From assembly GCA_025456495.1 (NCBI GenBank), contig JALOKO010000160.1:1-7842 (forward strand): a stretch of 7,842 nucleotides of DNA, given 5' to 3'. Position numbers and translations under genes: made by a program. Shown piece by piece: positions 4,420 through 7,842 of the stretch (the first letter of the stretch is position 1; every line of letters begins with the position of its first letter). The stretch is from Bryobacterales bacterium (GTDB taxonomy: Bacteria; Acidobacteriota; Terriglobia; Bryobacterales; Bryobacteraceae). The notes below the pieces were generated by a model. The model had not been told where the DNA came from, searched no databases, and saw nothing but the letters and a program-made list of their open reading frames with translations.

Positions 4420-7080
4420 ATGGATTTTCTCACAGGGTTGAACCCGGAACAGCGCGAGGCGGTTGCCCACGAAGAGGGCCCGCTGCTCATCCTCGCCGGC
4501 GCCGGAAGCGGCAAGACCAGGGTAATCACGCACCGCATCGCCCATCTTATCGCCAGCCGCAAGGCCTCTCCCTATGAGATGCTGGCGGTTACCTTCACCA
4601 ACAAGGCCGCCCGCGAGATGAAGGACCGGGTGGAGCGTCTGCTGAGCGAAGGGCACCCGGCGGGCTTGCGCGGGCTCACTGTCAGCACCTTCCACAGCTT
4701 CTGCGCCCGCCTGCTACGCACGGACGGCGATTCGCTGGCTAGCGTCCGGCCCGGGTTCACCCGCGAGTTCTCGATTTACGACGAAGACAACCAGGCGGCG
4801 CTGATGCGAGCCATTCTCCGTCACTTGGGACTGGACGAAAAGGCGCTTCAGCCTCGCGCTTTGCTTTCGGCCATCAGCACAGCCAAGAACAAAGGGCAAT
4901 CTCCCCTGGACTGGCAACGCGCCGCGCGTGACCCCAATGGAGAACGGCGCGCCAAGATCTACGAAGAGTATCAGGAGCGCTTGCAGCAGGCCAACGCGAT
5001 GGACTTCGACGACCTGCTGCTGGAAAGCGTCCGCCTGCTCTCCCATGATCGCGCCCTGCGCCAGCGCCTAAGCGAACGCTACCGCTTCCTCATGATCGAT
5101 GAGTACCAGGACACCAACCGCACGCAGTATGACCTGATGCAGTTGCTGGCCAGCACCCATGACAATGTGGCTGTCGTGGGCGATGAAGACCAGTCCATCT
5201 ACAGTTGGCGTGGCGCCGACATCCGCAACATTCTGGATTTTGAGCGGGATTACCCCAACGCGGCGGTCATTCGGTTGGAGCAGAACTATCGCTCTACCAA
5301 GAACATCCTGGAGGCCGCCAGCCGCGTGGTAGCCAACAACCAGCAGCGCAAGGGCAAGTGGCTTTGGACTGACTCCGACGCCGGCGCCCTGCTGGGCCTG
5401 TTCGAGGCGCAGGACGCTGACCATGAAGCGTTGTTCATCTCTGACCAGATTGAACGCGAACTATTGCGGAACCCCGCAACCAGAGTGGCGGTGCTCTACC
5501 GCACGAACGCCCAATCGCGACCCATTGAAGAAGCTCTGCGCCGCCGCGGCCGCAAGTATGTGGTGATCGGCGGCTTCAGCTTCTACCAACGGGCCGAAGT
5601 GCGCGACGTGCTGGCCTATTTGCGTCTGGTGCGCGGCACCGACGATTCCATGAGCCTGATGCGGATCCTGAACGTTCCCGCGCGCGGCATCGGGAAAGGA
5701 ACAGCCGAACAACTGGAGCAGGTGGCCATGCGCGAGCGTGTCAGCTACTGGGCCGCGCTGGAACGCTTGCTGGCCAGTCGCGATCTGCCCACCCGTGCCC
5801 ATGCCGCCCTCAACGGATTCCACCAGATGATGCGTGGCTTCCTGGAGATGGCCGACCAGCCCATGGTCACGCTCTTTGACCGCGTATTGGAGGATACCGG
5901 CTACCTGAAGATGCTGGAAGCCGACGGCTCCCTGGAAGCCGAGGGTCGCATCGAGAACCTGCAGGAATTGCGCAATGCCGCGCTTGACGCGCAAACTCGC
6001 GGCGAGAGCCTTGGCAACTTTCTGGACAATGCCGCGCTGGTGGCTGCCGCCGATGGCCTGGACGACGAAATCCAGGTGAGCCTGCTGACGGTACACAACG
6101 CCAAGGGGCTGGAGTTTCCCGTGGTTTTCCTGGCTGGGATGGAGGAGGCGCTTTTCCCTCACAGTCGTTCCATTGACTCTCCGCCGATGATGGAGGAGGA
6201 GCGTCGCCTTTGCTACGTGGGCATGACGCGAGCTGAGCAGAAGCTGTTCCTTACCTACGCGCGATTCCGGCGCCGCTTCGGGGGAGGCCAGCAGGAGCGC
6301 TGCATCCCCTCGCGCTTTCTAAGCGAACTCCCCAAGGAACTCACCGAAAAGCTGCACTCCGATGATGCGGGGCAGGTGGACCTGTGGGCGGACCGCTACA
6401 TTGTGCGCGATGCCGTGCAGAAAAACGCCTTCACGGGTAAGACCTACAATTCGATTGAGAACATCCGTGAGTTCTTTGGCGCCCGTGCCGGGGGAGGATC
6501 GCCAGGCGGGAGTACGGGAAGACCACCCGATTCGGCGATGAATCCCGCGCCTCCCATCACTGCGCGAGCCGGTTCCACCCCCCAACGCATGGTTTCCAGC
6601 GCGGCGCCTCCATCGGAAACCCAAAAAAAGGGGTATCCTAGTAAAAGCGCCCAAAGCACGCGGCCACCGGAGCAGGGCAGCTTGGGGTTGGGTTCGCCGG
6701 ACGTCCCTGACGAGAAGGGGCGCACCCTTGCTAGCCCTTCATCGGTTACCGGAAGGCCCGGCGCGTCGGCCGGATCCTCTGCAAAGCAGGGTGTTCGACC
6801 AGGCGATGCGGGCGCAGTCAGCGCGCGGTCTGACGTAGGCGCGGTTCCGGTCCCCAAGCCAGCGATGGCCAACGCGTCGGCGGCGAAGATGGCAGGGGAT
6901 GCTCCTGTCCGGGACATTCGCTTTCGTGCCGGGTCCAGCGTGATCCACGCCCGTTATGGTCGTGGCACGGTGGTAAGGCGGGAAGGCGAGGGCGAACAGG
7001 CCAAGGTCATCGTCAGCTTTCCCGGGCACGGGCTGAAGAAGTTGATTGAACGATTTGCTGGATTGAAGGTTGCCAAATGA
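4420..7080 (+). CDS. pcrA: ATP-dependent 3'-5' DNA helicase PcrA/UvrD
   Basis: This encodes an 886-residue superfamily 1A helicase that unwinds DNA using ATP, acting in repair, replication restart and RNA polymerase-linked repair. All motifs are present: Q motif LNPEQREAV (7-15), Walker A AGAGSGKT (26-33), Ia TFTNKAAREM (about 66-75), Walker B MIDEYQDTN (225-233), III GDEDQSIYSWRG (254-265), IV QNYRST (288-293), V TVHNAKGLEFP (557-567) and VI CYVGMTRAEQ (598-607). A Gly/Pro/Ser/Ala-rich, probably disordered linker (about 687-826) precedes a Tudor-like C-terminal domain (about 827-886: VIHARYGRGTVVRREGEG, then FPGHGLKKLIERFAGLKV). That domain binds RNA polymerase in PcrA. The protein is longer than Geobacillus PcrA (724), mostly through the linker. 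The ATG at 4420 has no clear Shine-Dalgarno site; the N-terminal Q motif supports it. A slippery A7G run lies in the linker. The ORF after it overlaps the stop by 4 nt. Confidence 0.97.
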   Translation: MDFLTGLNPEQREAVAHEEGPLLILAGAGSGKTRVITHRIAHLIASRKASPYEMLAVTFTNKAAREMKDRVERLLSEGHPAGLRGLTVSTFHSFCARLLRTDGDSLASVRPGFTREFSIYDEDNQAALMRAILRHLGLDEKALQPRALLSAISTAKNKGQSPLDWQRAARDPNGERRAKIYEEYQERLQQANAMDFDDLLLESVRLLSHDRALRQRLSERYRFLMIDEYQDTNRTQYDLMQLLASTHDNVAVVGDEDQSIYSWRGADIRNILDFERDYPNAAVIRLEQNYRSTKNILEAASRVVANNQQRKGKWLWTDSDAGALLGLFEAQDADHEALFISDQIERELLRNPATRVAVLYRTNAQSRPIEEALRRRGRKYVVIGGFSFYQRAEVRDVLAYLRLVRGTDDSMSLMRILNVPARGIGKGTAEQLEQVAMRERVSYWAALERLLASRDLPTRAHAALNGFHQMMRGFLEMADQPMVTLFDRVLEDTGYLKMLEADGSLEAEGRIENLQELRNAALDAQTRGESLGNFLDNAALVAAADGLDDEIQVSLLTVHNAKGLEFPVVFLAGMEEALFPHSRSIDSPPMMEEERRLCYVGMTRAEQKLFLTYARFRRRFGGGQQERCIPSRFLSELPKELTEKLHSDDAGQVDLWADRYIVRDAVQKNAFTGKTYNSIENIREFFGARAGGGSPGGSTGRPPDSAMNPAPPITARAGSTPQRMVSSAAPPSETQKKGYPSKSAQSTRPPEQGSLGLGSPDVPDEKGRTLASPSSVTGRPGASAGSSAKQGVRPGDAGAVSARSDVGAVPVPKPAMANASAAKMAGDAPVRDIRFRAGSSVIHARYGRGTVVRREGEGEQAKVIVSFPGHGLKKLIERFAGLKVAK
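6623..6630 (+). other. A AAA AAG slippery heptamer in the pcrA linker
   Basis: Seven A residues (6623-6629) followed by GGGG are read as CAA-AAA-AAG-GGG, so the heptamer A AAA AAG is in the exact phase used for -1 frameshifting in E. coli dnaX. After a -1 shift the codons are GGG GTA TCC TAG (stop 6639-6641). The product would end at about residue 740 without the C-terminal domain. No stem at the usual 5-9 nt distance is obvious; the best pairing (6650-6657 with 6680-6687, one bulge) starts about 20 nt away. The heptamer is seen; function is inference. Confidence 0.35.
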
Positions 7081-7235
7081 ACACGAAGCATGTTGAGGAC
7101 CGCGCTGAGCGGAAGAAGCTGAAGCGGGAAGCACGCAAGAAGGCGGCGCCTAAGGCTCCCCGCCCGGACAGTGTGTCGCGTGGCTCAAACAAGAAGAAGG
7201 CCCGCGTGATTGTCAAAGGCCGCTCAAAACGCTAG
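7077..7235 (+). CDS. Small very basic protein coupled to pcrA, unknown function
   Basis: This encodes a 52-residue protein starting MNTKHVEDRAERKKLKREAR and ending RVIVKGRSKR. Its ATG shares four bases with the pcrA stop (ATGA), and GAAGG (7066-7070) lies at a fitting distance upstream, so translation is probably coupled to pcrA. It has 12 Lys and 9 Arg against 5 acidic residues, with no Cys, no hydrophobic segment and no signal peptide. The first 22 residues could form a charged amphipathic helix; residues 23-38 are Pro/Ser/Gly-containing and flexible. Such a composition suits nucleic-acid binding, but no family is recognised and I assign no function. Support for a real gene: the 4-nt overlap, the ribosome site, normal codons and a hairpin shortly after the stop. 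The alternative is a chance frame. Confidence 0.6.
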   Translation: MNTKHVEDRAERKKLKREARKKAAPKAPRPDSVSRGSNKKKARVIVKGRSKR

Positions 7236-7255
7236 ACTTGCCTGATATGTCGCGC

Positions 7256-7290
7256 GCCAGGGTGAGCGTGGCCTCTACGCTCACCCTGGC
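7256..7290 (+). terminator. 14-bp perfect hairpin after the pcrA operon
   Basis: The left arm 7256-7269 (GCCAGGGTGAGCGT) pairs perfectly with the right arm 7277-7290 (ACGCTCACCCTGGC) across a 7-nt loop. It lies 21 nt after the small ORF stop and 24 nt before the permease start. The downstream sequence CGTCTTGCATTTT is only moderately U-rich, so termination may be partial; an mRNA-stabilising or intercistronic role is also possible. Confidence 0.65.
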
Positions 7291-7314
7291 CGTCTTGCAT
7301 TTTGGGCTAACCTC

Positions 7315-7842
7315 GTGAGCAATTTATTTCGCACTAAGAGCATCAATGAACTGATCGCGGCTTCGGAAAAGCCCGAAGCCAGGCTGGCGAAGACCCTGGG
7401 GCCTTGGAGCTTGATCGCACTGGGGTTGGGGGCAGTGATCGGAAGCGGAATTTTCGTCCTTTCTGGAACTGCCGCCGCCGGCCAGACGATGAGCTTTGAT
7501 TCGGTGCTGCACGCACCGGTGTTGGATCTCATCCTCAACGGACCCGACACCATCTCCACCATCGGGCGTCCGGGCGCCGGGCCGGCCATCTCCCTTTCCT
7601 TCCTCATCACGGCCATCGTCTGCGCGTTCTCGGCGTTGTGTTACGCCGAACTGGCTTCCATGATCCCGGTCTCGGGAAGCGCCTACACCTACACCTACGC
7701 TACGTTGGGCGAAGTGGTGGCCTGGATCATCGGCTGGGACCTCATCCTGGAATACGCCGTCTCTAACATGGCCGTGGCGGTGGGCTTTTCCGCCTACCTA
7801 TCGGATATCTTCGATAGCGTCTTCGGGATCCATCTGCCCATG
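7315..7842 (+). CDS. APC-superfamily amino acid permease (CAT/YhdG-like), N-terminal part, cut by the right edge
   Basis: The first 176 residues are visible, from GTG 7315; an in-frame ATG is not available nearby and the ribosome site is weak. This is a cytoplasmic-membrane secondary transporter, probably of cationic or neutral amino acids driven by ion gradients. TM1 (31-51) contains the family signature GAVIGSGIFVLSG (39-51), whose unwound glycine segment binds the substrate alpha-amino and carboxyl groups in APC proteins. TM2 is at about 91-111, followed by YAELASMIPVSGSAYTY (110-126), the conserved loop of the CAT/YhdG group. TM3 is at about 134-156 (VVAWIIGWDLILEYAVSNMA). The loop between TM1 and TM2 (57-90) is longer than in most relatives. 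A complete protein would have 12-14 spans, so most of the gene is missing. Substrate cannot be told from this part. Confidence 0.92.
   Translation, partial: MSNLFRTKSINELIAASEKPEARLAKTLGPWSLIALGLGAVIGSGIFVLSGTAAAGQTMSFDSVLHAPVLDLILNGPDTISTIGRPGAGPAISLSFLITAIVCAFSALCYAELASMIPVSGSAYTYTYATLGEVVAWIIGWDLILEYAVSNMAVAVGFSAYLSDIFDSVFGIHLPM

Noticed and set aside
5461..6162. A 233-codon minus-strand open frame inside pcrA
   Set aside because: It is antisense to a gene with all helicase motifs intact and has no domain-like features.

Overview
The window is a GC-rich bacterial chromosomal segment of core and housekeeping genes, with an extracytoplasmic-stress regulatory operon in the middle. The gene types suggest Acidobacteriota: an OmpA-type envelope protein with a long coiled coil, a CAT-like permease with an enlarged first loop, an ECF sigma/anti-sigma/CpxP-like trio, and frequent TTG and GTG starts. 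This assignment comes from recalled family architecture, not from a marker-gene comparison.

Layout. From 1 to 1250 (minus) lies the N-terminal part of a secreted, coiled-coil OmpA-family protein that runs off the left edge. A lone tRNA-Val(GAC) follows at 1504-1580 (plus), then rpmE (ribosomal protein L31, 1847-2095, plus), which ends at a strong bidirectional terminator (2120-2148). Facing rpmE on the minus strand is a three-gene operon: an ECF sigma factor (4118-3519), a small single-pass membrane protein in the anti-sigma position (3080-2757), and a membrane-anchored helical periplasmic protein of the CpxP/Spy/Metal_resist type (2747-2298). Divergent from it is pcrA/uvrD, a superfamily 1A helicase (4420-7080). 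A 52-residue, very basic ORF starts on the pcrA stop codon (7077-7235), and a 14-bp hairpin follows it. The start of an APC-family amino acid permease (7315 to the right edge) closes the window.

How the genes work together. The sigma/anti-sigma/periplasmic trio has the same parts and sizes as the Cupriavidus CnrH-CnrY-CnrX system. The sensor lacks the histidine pattern of CnrX and the anti-sigma lacks a zinc-binding HxxxCxxC motif, so a related circuit with another signal is likely. The operon carries two tandem-repeat arrays. One is six perfect-period 20-bp units in the 438-bp gap between sigma and anti-sigma. The other is a 33-bp (11-codon) unit that duplicates the 3' end of the last gene, stop codon included. 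pcrA probably supports DNA repair and transcription-coupled functions.

Most notable signals: the repeat array splitting the sigma/anti-sigma operon; the stop-codon-containing 33-bp repeats; an A AAA AAG heptamer in slippery phase inside the pcrA linker, where a -1 shift meets a stop after three codons and would delete the C-terminal RNA-polymerase-binding domain; and the small basic ORF coupled to pcrA. I found no CRISPR array, transposase, phage gene or defence system.
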